Source: Synergistota bacterium
Lineage (GTDB): Bacteria; Synergistota; JAGHAJ01
Direction: 5' to 3'
Length of the DNA stretch: 7,484 nucleotides
Assembly: GCA_021161545.1 (NCBI GenBank)
Contig: JAGHAJ010000253.1
Coordinates: 1-7,484 of the forward strand
Shown here: positions 1 through 5,520 of the stretch, in pieces
Numbering within the stretch: the first letter of the stretch is position 1
Layout of the letters: each line of letters opens with the position of its first letter
Position numbers and translations under genes: made by a program
Notes under the pieces: generated by a model
What the model was told of the DNA's origin: nothing
The model's database searches: none
Seen by the model: only the letters and a program-made list of their open reading frames with translations

Positions 1-78
1 AGGCTGGCGGGGGCGATACTAATAGATATAAACGAGGAATGGGTAACCGGCAGGATGTATTTAAACATGGAAAAGTGA
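1..78 (+). CDS. IS256-family transposase, C-terminal fragment (5' end outside window)
   Basis: Frame 1 is open from the first base to the TGA at 76-78 and encodes 25 residues ending in EEWVTGRMYLNMEK. The pattern Leu-Ala-Gly-Ala-Ile-Leu-Ile-Asp-Ile, then Glu-Glu-Trp and Gly-Arg-x-Tyr-Leu, is the usual ending of mutator-type transposases, the DDE enzymes that move IS256-like elements. The catalytic residues lie upstream and are not visible, so activity cannot be judged. The matching inverted repeat at 127-153 supports the call. Short length is the main reason for caution. Confidence 0.7.
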   Translation, partial: RLAGAILIDINEEWVTGRMYLNMEK

Positions 79-116
79 AGCTATGAGAGGGATACAGGCA
101 ATTTTACAGCAATCTC

Positions 117-144
117 TTGACACAGCCTTTTACACAATTATATG
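117..144 (+). promoter_or_regulatory. Possible outward-facing promoter element in the IS end
   Basis: A perfect -35 hexamer TTGACA lies at 117-122, pointing out of the element toward the hydrolase gene. The best -10 candidate is TATATG at 139-144, 16 bp downstream and inside the inverted repeat; it matches the consensus only partly. IS256-family ends are known to supply outward -35 boxes that can form hybrid promoters. Whether this one is active is inference. Confidence 0.35.
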
Positions 145-153
145 GACTTAATT
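127..153 (+). repeat. Terminal inverted repeat (right end) of the IS256-type element
   Basis: Starting at 127, the sequence CTTTTACACAATTATATGG and the following GACTT agree with the reverse complement of the IS256 terminal repeat as I recall it, at about 24 of 27 positions. The partner repeat would be at the unseen left end. Just inside it (104-122) is a TTTACAG...CTTGACA stretch, which I recall as usual in the inner part of this family's ends. Confidence 0.65.
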
Positions 154-202
154 CTGGAACATATCTTCAATACCTATCTGTGTTTTGATCCGATTTGGGT
201 AC

Positions 203-231
203 TTGACTATGACAATAAATGTTGTTATAAT
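203..231 (+). promoter_or_regulatory. Sigma-A/sigma-70 promoter P1 of the first operon
   Basis: TTGACT (203-208) and a perfect TATAAT (226-231) are separated by 17 bp. A TG dinucleotide one base before the -10 box (223-224) makes it an extended -10 promoter. Transcription would start near 237-241, giving a leader of about 30 bases before the start codon at 270. Of all promoter-like sequences in the window this is the strongest. It closely resembles P2 at 5447-5474, including the spacer. Confidence 0.85.
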
Positions 232-238
232 TTTAGTG

Positions 239-257
239 GTACAAAGTTTGTTACAAA
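239..257 (+). promoter_or_regulatory. Candidate operator at the P1 start site (GTACAAA / TTACAAA repeat)
   Basis: GTACAAA at 239-245 and TTACAAA at 251-257 are direct repeats whose conserved C residues are 12 bases apart, about one helical turn. TTTGTTACAAA (247-257) is also a perfect 5+1+5 palindrome. The element overlaps the expected start site and ends just before the SD. A related pair with the same 12-base spacing follows P2. Binding of a shared repressor or activator is inference; no regulator is encoded in the window. Confidence 0.45.
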
Positions 258-269
258 GGAGGTACTAAG

Positions 270-1049
270 ATGATGGGCAACAAAGTTAAATTGCGGTACC
301 TTTCCCACTCTGCCTTTTTGCTCACTACTGAAAGAGATGTGAAGGTTATTATTGACCCTTATGTGAGTAATAATCCGAATGCTCCCTTTAGTTTGGATGA
401 GATTCCAAGGATTGACATAGTTATTGTAACTCATGCCGCGTTTGATCACTTAGGAGATGCGTTCTCCCTAGTTAGGAGAGATGGTGCTTACCTAGTTTGC
501 GATGTTTTAGTCCGACAAATGGCTTATACAGAAGGGATTTCTAAGGATCAGGTTAAAAGCTGTAGTTACGGAGGTACGGTTGAGCGGAAAGGGGTTTCTA
601 TTCGAGCTTTGCAAGCTATGCATGTAAATTCGATAGTAAATGATGAGGGACAGTTAAGTTTAGGTATACCTCTTTCTTTTTTAATTACCACATCGGATGG
701 GCTCCGGATTTACCATGCAGGAGATACTTGCATCTTTAGCGATATGAAGCTAATAGGCCAGCTTTACCGGCCACATATAAGTTTAATTCCTGTTGGGTCT
801 GCTTCACCTCAATATGGAAAAGACCTACCGCCTGTTGAAGCTGCAATGGCTGCTCAATGGATAGGTAGCGAATTCACTATACCCATTCATTATTGGGATT
901 CTAAAGACGCTACTGAGTTTTATGACATAGTTGGCCATCTTGTCCCTTGGATGGAAGTAAGAGTTATGGAATATGGGGAGGAATTGGAGTTCTTGGTTAT
1001 AAAGCAAGGTGCCCGCACGACTTTTATACTGCAAGAGAGAGAATGGTGA
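270..1049 (+). CDS. Metallo-beta-lactamase-fold hydrolase, UPF0173/UlaG-like, with altered HxHxDH motif
   Basis: This 259-residue cytoplasmic protein has the layout of UPF0173/UlaG-type metallo-beta-lactamase-fold proteins. HSAF is at 13-16, IDPY at 28-31, the metal motif THAAFDHLGD at 54-63, a further His at 118, YHAGDT at 148-153 and PIHY at 205-208. Relatives include the L-ascorbate-6-phosphate lactonase UlaG and assorted hydrolases. The motif normally reads HxHxDH; here H55, D59 and H60 remain but the middle His is Ala57 (codon GCG, so not a one-base change). The other candidate ligands (H118, D152, H207) are kept. AAAGGAGG at 255-262 places the start at ATG 270 (or ATG 273, next codon). 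It is the first gene after P1, ahead of the TRAP genes, so a lactone or ester linked to the imported acid is a plausible substrate; this is inference. Confidence 0.8.
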   Translation: MMGNKVKLRYLSHSAFLLTTERDVKVIIDPYVSNNPNAPFSLDEIPRIDIVIVTHAAFDHLGDAFSLVRRDGAYLVCDVLVRQMAYTEGISKDQVKSCSYGGTVERKGVSIRALQAMHVNSIVNDEGQLSLGIPLSFLITTSDGLRIYHAGDTCIFSDMKLIGQLYRPHISLIPVGSASPQYGKDLPPVEAAMAAQWIGSEFTIPIHYWDSKDATEFYDIVGHLVPWMEVRVMEYGEELEFLVIKQGARTTFILQEREW

Positions 1050-1060
1050 GATTAGCTCTT

Positions 1061-1072
1061 AAAGGAGGTGAT
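1061..1072 (+). promoter_or_regulatory. Orphan Shine-Dalgarno sequence with no gene behind it
   Basis: AAAGGAGGTGAT matches nearly the whole anti-SD tail of 16S rRNA, yet no open frame starts at a proper distance. ATG 1071 overlaps the SD and gives only four codons (stop 1083-1085). The TAXI receptor gene has its own SD at 1121-1125. This could be a relic of a lost gene or a ribosome standby or mRNA-stabilising site. Confidence 0.5.
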
Positions 1073-1120
1073 GAATTTAGCTTAATCTGTTAGGTGTGTT
1101 GTGTTAATTGACTAAGATTG

Positions 1121-1125
1121 GGAGG
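1121..1125 (+). promoter_or_regulatory. Ribosome binding site fixing the TAXI receptor start
   Basis: GGAGG within GGGAGGTG lies 7 bases before ATG 1133. A longer reading from TTG 1118 would put the SD inside the coding region, so the shorter start is preferred. Confidence 0.8.
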
Positions 1126-1132
1126 TGAAAAT

Positions 1133-2173
1133 ATGATTAGGAGGATAGGAATAGGGGGAATGGTGGTGATTCTTAGTTTGTTTTTGTGGATACTGCCTGT
1201 TTTGTCCCATGTTACTGTGGTTCGCTTTGCCGCAACTTCTATGACTGCTGGTACCTATATGTTGGGAGTTGGGTGGTCTAATGTGCTAAGGAAGTATGCA
1301 CCCAATATTCGCATGGTGTGTTTGGCTAAAGGGGGAACAACGAAGCTTCTCAGGGGGATGGTGAATGGTAAATGGGATATAGCATTTATTGGTTCTCCTC
1401 ATCTTGTGTGTGCGAAGAAGGGAATATTACTTTTCAAGAGAGAAAAAGCTTATTCTAAGAGAAAGTACTACGATCCAACACGCGTACTCTTTGCCATTAC
1501 TACAGGTTGGGCTAACTATGTTGTTCGGGCAGATTCTGGTATTCACACCGTCCTTGATTTGAAAGGTAAGAAAGTAGACCTTGGTATGGCAGGTGGTTTT
1601 GGTGGTGTTATGACCAAGGCTGTTTTTAAAGCGGAGGGGTTAGATATAGAGAAGGGAGATTATAAGGGGATATATGTTCCTGTAGATCAAGCTATGGACC
1701 AGCTTCGTGATAATACTGGTTTGAGCGTTGCTCTGGTGTGGGGTGGAATTCCACAACCGCTTATAACAGAGCTCTCCGCTAAAATACCACTCCGTTTGCT
1801 AAGCTTGACTAAGAAAGGGTTTAGGAGATATCAAAAGAGCTTTGTTGTTGGTCCCTATACGCTCTTGAAGATTATTTCGCCTGAGGAAATAAAAGAGGCC
1901 TATAAAGGAAGGGTCATCAATACTTCTCCCGTCTATACGTGGACAGTTCCTTTGATGGTAGTGGTGCGAAAAGATATGAGTAAGAAGTTAGTGTATACAT
2001 TAGTTAAAGTTTTTTGGGAACATCTCAACGAGGTTAAGAGTGTTTCTAAGCAATTGAAGAGCGTATCTATCAAAACAGCATTAAAGAGATTGTCGGCACC
2101 ATTGCACCCGGGCGCATTAGAGTATTATAAAGAAGTAGGTGCATTGAAATACTATGAAAATCTGACATATTAG
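1133..2173 (+). CDS. TRAP transporter solute-binding receptor, TAXI family
   Basis: This 346-residue protein is the extracytoplasmic receptor of a TRAP transporter, of the TAXI (TRAP-associated extracytoplasmic immunogenic) type. An N-terminal signal sequence has Arg-Arg at 3-4, a hydrophobic core at about 7-24 and a likely cleavage near 25-27 (VLS|HV). There is no clear lipobox Cys, so it is probably secreted or membrane-tethered rather than a lipoprotein. Family marks are the opening FAATSMTAGTYMLG (32-45), the central DLKGKKVDLGMAGG region and the closing LHPGALEYYKEVG (324-336). Length is normal for the family. It should bind the substrate and pass it to the permease encoded downstream. 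TAXI ligands are poorly known (glutamate, other dicarboxylates and related acids have been suggested), so the ligand is not assigned. Confidence 0.92.
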   Translation: MIRRIGIGGMVVILSLFLWILPVLSHVTVVRFAATSMTAGTYMLGVGWSNVLRKYAPNIRMVCLAKGGTTKLLRGMVNGKWDIAFIGSPHLVCAKKGILLFKREKAYSKRKYYDPTRVLFAITTGWANYVVRADSGIHTVLDLKGKKVDLGMAGGFGGVMTKAVFKAEGLDIEKGDYKGIYVPVDQAMDQLRDNTGLSVALVWGGIPQPLITELSAKIPLRLLSLTKKGFRRYQKSFVVGPYTLLKIISPEEIKEAYKGRVINTSPVYTWTVPLMVVVRKDMSKKLVYTLVKVFWEHLNEVKSVSKQLKSVSIKTALKRLSAPLHPGALEYYKEVGALKYYENLTY

Positions 2174-2185
2174 GGATAGCGGAGC

Positions 2186-2225
2186 ATTTCCCTTGGGGAT
2201 GAATACATTTATCCCCAAGGGAATT
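2186..2225 (+). terminator. Strong hairpin between receptor and permease genes (attenuator or mRNA-stabilising stem)
   Basis: TTCCCTTGGGGAT (2188-2200) pairs perfectly with ATCCCCAAGGGAA (2211-2223). Three further pairs (one G-U) close a four-base loop at 2204-2207. Only a short TTTT follows, interrupted by AG, so it is a weak or partial intrinsic terminator. In binding-protein operons such stems commonly protect the 5' receptor message or terminate part of the transcripts, giving more receptor than permease; that role is inferred here. Confidence 0.75.
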
Positions 2226-2257
2226 TTAGTGGATGTAAGTAAAGGGGTGAGTGTAAA

Positions 2258-4147
2258 GTGGAGCTTTCTCCAAAGTACAGAACTTATGTGATATTTAAGG
2301 AATACCTTCTAAAGGTGCTCGCTCTTTCTCTTAGCCTATTTATTATTTTTACTATAGTAAGAGGGCAATTCTCTGTGGGAATTCAGAGAGGTACTGTACT
2401 TATGTTGGGGAGCCTTATGGTACTTCTTAAACCGCGAAAGGAAATTATTATCCCTCGTGCTTTTTGGTTGAGTGAAATCTTTGATTGGATATCTGCAGCT
2501 TTAATTGTTGGTTGCACATTGTATGTGTATATAGAATGGTTTGATATGGCAGAGTATAGAGCTGGTGCTCCTAATACGGGCGACTTGATTCTTTTTGTTA
2601 TTACTATCTTAGTTGTGTTTGAGATTACACGGCGTACATCGGGTTTCATTGTACCGATGGTTGCATTGGCCTTTTCGATATACGAGGTGTTTGGTGAATA
2701 CTTTCCAGGGATATTGTACCATCCGAATGTGCCTATTAAGGAGTTTTTAGAGGGGTCTTTTGGTACATCGGGTATTTATGGCATAGTTCTTTCAGTTATG
2801 GTAGGTATAATATATATTTTTATTATATACGGTGCTTTTCTTAGGGTTTCTGGTGCTGGTGATGTATTTATAGAGTTATCTTATATGCTGTTGGGCCGCT
2901 TTCCAGGTGGACCTGCACAAACGGCGGTTCTTTCATCTGCCCTGTTTGGTTCAATATCTGGTTCTCCTCCAGCAAATGTTGTGGCAACTGGGAATTTCAC
3001 GATTCCTTTGATGAAGAAGGTAGGTTACAAACCGCACCAAGCTGCTGCAATAGAAGCGTGCTCTTCTACGGTAGGTCAGATTATGCCTCCTGTGATGGGG
3101 GTTTCAGCATTTATCATGTCACAGATAACTGGAATACCTTACCTCCGAATATGCTTAGCTTCTTTGCTTCCAGCAGTACTATTCTCATTTTCGCTTTTGG
3201 TTTTGGTCTATTTAGAAGCTAAGAAGGAGCAAATACCCTTGATACCTCGTAAAGACATTCCTCGTGTAAACATTGCCTTTATTCGTAAATTTATTATTTT
3301 GTCTTTTTCGTTAGGGATACTTGTTTTCATGCTTATTAGAGGTAATTCCCCTGCATTTTCAGCTCTTTCGGGGATAATTGCTTTAATTGGTGGGAGCTTT
3401 TTCGATAAGTCAATGCGAATGAGCCCTCGAAAGATTCTTAAGGCTCTAATAGAGGGTGCTCAGGATGGTCTTTCGATATTAGCTATTTGTGCTTTGCTTG
3501 GGATAGTCGTTAACGCGATCAACTCTACAGGAATAGGTTTGTTACTTTCTCAGTTGATAATATCTATTGTTAAGGATAGTTTGTCTCTAGCTTTAATTGT
3601 AACTATGATTTCGGCGATTATACTTGGTATGGGTTTACCAACTGTGCCGGCTTATTTGATGGTTGTATTGGTGGCAGGTAGAGCTTTGACCCAGTTAGGA
3701 ATCCCTTTACTGTTAGCACATCTTTTTTCTTTATACTACGCTATTATAGGAACCATAACTCCTCCGGTATGTATTAGTGCTTATACAGCTGCAGGCATAG
3801 CAAAAGCAAAGCCCATGAAAACTGGGTTTACTGCTTGGTGGTACGGTTTGGTTGGGTTTGTGGTACCTTTTATTATGGTATACAATCCTGAACTTGGCTT
3901 CTTTAGAGGTACATACCTTTCTACTGTGATTGTTTTTGTGTTTAGTTTAGTGGGAGTGTTTTCTTTTGTGGCATTTGAGCAAGGTTTTTTACTTAGGCGT
4001 TGTGGCTTGATTTCTCGAGGTTTTTTGTTGTTAATGGCTGTGGCGATTTTTTATCCTTCTTATTGGACGAAGCTTGCGGGTTTAATAGGCTTTATTGGCA
4101 TAATTTGCTATCAACTCAAAAAGAAAGAGGTGCAACCGATTTCGTAA
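2258..4147 (+). CDS. TRAP transporter fused permease (DctQ-DctM), TAXI-associated
   Basis: This 629-residue integral membrane protein combines the small (DctQ-like) and large (DctM-like) TRAP subunits, as is usual with TAXI receptors. The N-terminal part (about 1-165) has several hydrophobic segments, starting at 17-34. The large-subunit part carries the hallmarks GSISGSPPAN (231-240), then the ATGNFTIPLMK and EACSSTVGQIMPPVMG stretches, GMGLPTVPAYL (457-467) and ITPP (500-503). It should move an organic acid inward using a Na+ or H+ gradient. The start is GTG 2258 behind AAAGGGGTGA (2241-2250); no other in-frame start fits the SD better. No interruption is visible. About 100 residues after the ITPP/AWWYG region form extra hydrophobic segments ending in a Lys-rich tail. 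Confidence 0.93.
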   Translation: MELSPKYRTYVIFKEYLLKVLALSLSLFIIFTIVRGQFSVGIQRGTVLMLGSLMVLLKPRKEIIIPRAFWLSEIFDWISAALIVGCTLYVYIEWFDMAEYRAGAPNTGDLILFVITILVVFEITRRTSGFIVPMVALAFSIYEVFGEYFPGILYHPNVPIKEFLEGSFGTSGIYGIVLSVMVGIIYIFIIYGAFLRVSGAGDVFIELSYMLLGRFPGGPAQTAVLSSALFGSISGSPPANVVATGNFTIPLMKKVGYKPHQAAAIEACSSTVGQIMPPVMGVSAFIMSQITGIPYLRICLASLLPAVLFSFSLLVLVYLEAKKEQIPLIPRKDIPRVNIAFIRKFIILSFSLGILVFMLIRGNSPAFSALSGIIALIGGSFFDKSMRMSPRKILKALIEGAQDGLSILAICALLGIVVNAINSTGIGLLLSQLIISIVKDSLSLALIVTMISAIILGMGLPTVPAYLMVVLVAGRALTQLGIPLLLAHLFSLYYAIIGTITPPVCISAYTAAGIAKAKPMKTGFTAWWYGLVGFVVPFIMVYNPELGFFRGTYLSTVIVFVFSLVGVFSFVAFEQGFLLRRCGLISRGFLLLMAVAIFYPSYWTKLAGLIGFIGIICYQLKKKEVQPIS

Positions 4148-4171
4148 CAATGGGATGTTGGAGGTAGTTAC

Positions 4172-4231
4172 ATGGAAGAAGAGGTTTGGGAGTATAATTT
4201 GAGGGGGGAACTTAGGGGATGGATATTGTAA
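4172..4231 (+). CDS. Possible 19-codon small ORF overlapping the Ldh2 start
   Basis: ATG 4172 lies 7 bases after a full GGAGG (4160-4164) and opens a 19-codon frame, MEEEVWEYNLRGELRGWIL. Its TAA at 4229-4231 lies 8 bases past the ATG 4219 start codon of the next gene, in a different frame. Its ribosomes would traverse the next gene's SD (4201-4208) and start, so translational coupling is possible. Its SD looks better spaced than that of the dehydrogenase gene. No homology is recognised and it may be fortuitous. Confidence 0.35.
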   Translation: MEEEVWEYNLRGELRGWIL

Positions 4232-5271
4232 TCAAGGAGGGTAGGTTAAGGAGGTTTTGTGAGAACATTTGCTTAAAAGTTGGAATGTTACCGCAAGATA
4301 CCTTTGTGTTTGTTGATACTATAATCTTTGCAAGTTTAAGAGGTATTGATTCTCATGGTATTATGCGTTTCCCGTTTTACATTAAGCGATTGGAAAGAGG
4401 TGGGGCAAGAGTAAAACCCTGTATAAAGAAGATTGAGGAAGGGATTTCTACAGTTTTAGTTGATGGTGACAGTGGAATGGGCCAGGTGGTAAGTATGTAT
4501 GCAACGAATGAAGCTATTGCCAAAGCGCAGAAGTCGGGTGTGTCTGTAGTGGGAGTTAGAAACAGTTCTCATTTTGGTGCAGCTTCTTATTATTCTGTAA
4601 AAATGGCAGAAAAGGGTATGGTTGGGGTTTCTATGAGTAACACCTTGCCCATAATGGCTGCGTGGGGTGGTAGTAGTAGAGCTATTGGTAATAACCCAAT
4701 AAGTGTTGCAATCCCTTATGAGGAAGGGAAACCTATAGTGCTGGATATAGCCATGAGTAAGGTAGCAGGTGGGAAGGTGAGGCTGGCGGCAAAAGAGGGG
4801 CGAAAAATACCATTTGGTTGGGTGTTGGATATAGGGGGTAAGGAGACCAATGATCCCGTGAATTTCGTGAAAGGAGGTGCATTGTTACCCTTTGGTGAGC
4901 ATAAGGGTTACGGATTGGCTGTAATTGTAGAAGTATTAGCTGGCGTTCTTACCGGAGCAGGAATGTTGCATGAGGTAAAATCCTGGCTTAAGACTCCTGA
5001 GGCTCCAACGAATACTGGGCATTGTTTTATGGCCATAAGTATTGAGAGCTTTATGCCCATGAGAGATTTTAAAAAGAGATTGGATTGGATGGTAAAAGAA
5101 CTTAAATCTACCTCTCTGTTGAGTGGCTTTGAGGAAATTCTTGTACCAGGGGAGATAGAATATAGGATAGAGAGACAAAGGAAAATAGAAGGAATTCCGG
5201 TTTCGATTGAAATATGGGAAGATTTGAAAAGGTTATCAAAGTATTATGGAGAACCTTTAGATGTGAGTTAA
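4219..5271 (+). CDS. Ldh2-family (malate/L-lactate-type) 2-hydroxyacid dehydrogenase
   Basis: This 350-residue soluble NAD(P)-dependent oxidoreductase belongs to the Ldh2/MDH2 family, which includes YiaK (2,3-diketogulonate reductase), ureidoglycolate dehydrogenase and ComC (sulfolactate dehydrogenase). Family marks are GIDSHGIMRF (42-51, His46), DGDSGMGQ (82-89), NSSHFGAASYY (115-125, with His118 a likely catalytic residue), MSNT (139-142), GNNPISVAIP (157-166), LDIAMSKVAGGK (175-186) and FGEHKGYGLA (225-234). Length is normal. The start at ATG 4219 follows a G-rich SD (GAGGGGGG, 4201-4208), and an in-frame TAG at 4213 rules out an earlier start. It lies 71 bases after the permease gene with no terminator between, so it is probably in the P1 operon. 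The exact substrate is not determinable; oxidation or reduction of the imported 2-hydroxy/2-keto acid is likely. Confidence 0.9.
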   Translation: MDIVIKEGRLRRFCENICLKVGMLPQDTFVFVDTIIFASLRGIDSHGIMRFPFYIKRLERGGARVKPCIKKIEEGISTVLVDGDSGMGQVVSMYATNEAIAKAQKSGVSVVGVRNSSHFGAASYYSVKMAEKGMVGVSMSNTLPIMAAWGGSSRAIGNNPISVAIPYEEGKPIVLDIAMSKVAGGKVRLAAKEGRKIPFGWVLDIGGKETNDPVNFVKGGALLPFGEHKGYGLAVIVEVLAGVLTGAGMLHEVKSWLKTPEAPTNTGHCFMAISIESFMPMRDFKKRLDWMVKELKSTSLLSGFEEILVPGEIEYRIERQRKIEGIPVSIEIWEDLKRLSKYYGEPLDVS

Positions 5272-5446
5272 AGCGGTAAGTGTGGGGAGAACTTTAGTAG
5301 GGATGTGTTTATCTAAACTTTCAAGGAATAGAGGAAAATGGGGAGAGCTTGTGGATGTTTGCTTTTTACTTTGTTAGGAATGAAACTTTTAAAAATGTAT
5401 GTCGATAGATTTCAACAATAGTTATATGTAGTGAGTGGTTTTGCAC

Positions 5447-5474
5447 TTGATTTTTACAAAAATTGTTGTATAAT
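5447..5474 (+). promoter_or_regulatory. Sigma-A/sigma-70 promoter P2 of the dehydrogenase-aldolase unit
   Basis: TTGATT (5447-5452) and TATAAT (5469-5474) are separated by 16 bp; a second TATAAT overlaps at 5474-5479. The preceding 175 bases after the Ldh2 stop show no gene, no convincing terminator and no other clear promoter. The element aligns well with P1: both read ACTTGAYT, then ACAA, then TGTTG, then TATAAT, with only one base of gap. Confidence 0.8.
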
Positions 5475-5501
5475 ATAATATGTAACAATTAATGTAGCAA
5501 A
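5456..5501 (+). promoter_or_regulatory. Candidate operator overlapping P2 (TTGTT / AACAA half-sites)
   Basis: AATTGTT (5461-5467) and AACAATT (5484-5490) form an inverted repeat centred on the -10 box. ACAA-N3-TTGT (5456-5466) lies in the promoter spacer. GTAACAA (5482-5488) and GTAGCAAA (5494-5501) are direct repeats with their C residues 12 bases apart, the same spacing as at P1. The pattern suggests a transcription factor covering the promoter and start site. Confidence 0.5.
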
Positions 5502-5520
5502 CAGGAGGCAGTGAGAGAAT

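Larger units (their letters stand above)
1..153 (+). mobile_element. 3' end of an IS256-family insertion sequence (left part outside window)
   Basis: The window opens inside an insertion sequence of the IS256 (mutator) family. Two things support this. The first open frame ends in a peptide typical of the C-terminus of these transposases. About 50 bases after its stop comes a sequence that closely matches, from memory, the terminal inverted repeat of IS256 read outward (TTTTACACAATTATAYGGACTT). The outer boundary is placed near base 153 by analogy and is uncertain by a few bases. The left end lies outside the window, so neither the target duplication nor the intactness of the element can be judged. 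The end lies about 50 bases upstream of the first promoter of the catabolic cluster. Confidence 0.75.

Noticed and set aside
225-449. Open frame on the minus strand over the start of the hydrolase gene
   Set aside because: It is antisense to a well-supported gene and P1, has no recognisable motifs, and its composition is that of a shadow frame. The other minus-strand frames (for example 2383-2649, 4936-5178, 6876-7103, 7100-7294) were rejected for the same reason.
1118-1132. TTG 1118 as start of the TAXI receptor
   Set aside because: It would put the GGAGG SD inside the coding sequence and add five residues before a normal signal peptide. ATG 1133 is correctly spaced.
1108-1136. TTGACT at 1108-1113 as an internal promoter for the receptor gene
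   Set aside because: No -10 box lies at 16-18 bp; that position falls on the start codon region (ATATGA).
5307-5318. GTTTATCTAAAC inverted repeat after the Ldh2 gene
   Set aside because: A two-base loop and A+T-rich five-base arms make it too weak for a terminator and ordinary for a site of this composition.
5338-5421. A 27-codon ORF in the gap before P2
   Set aside because: Its SD-like GAGG is only about four bases from the ATG and there is no recognisable protein character. It is likely chance in an AT-rich gap.
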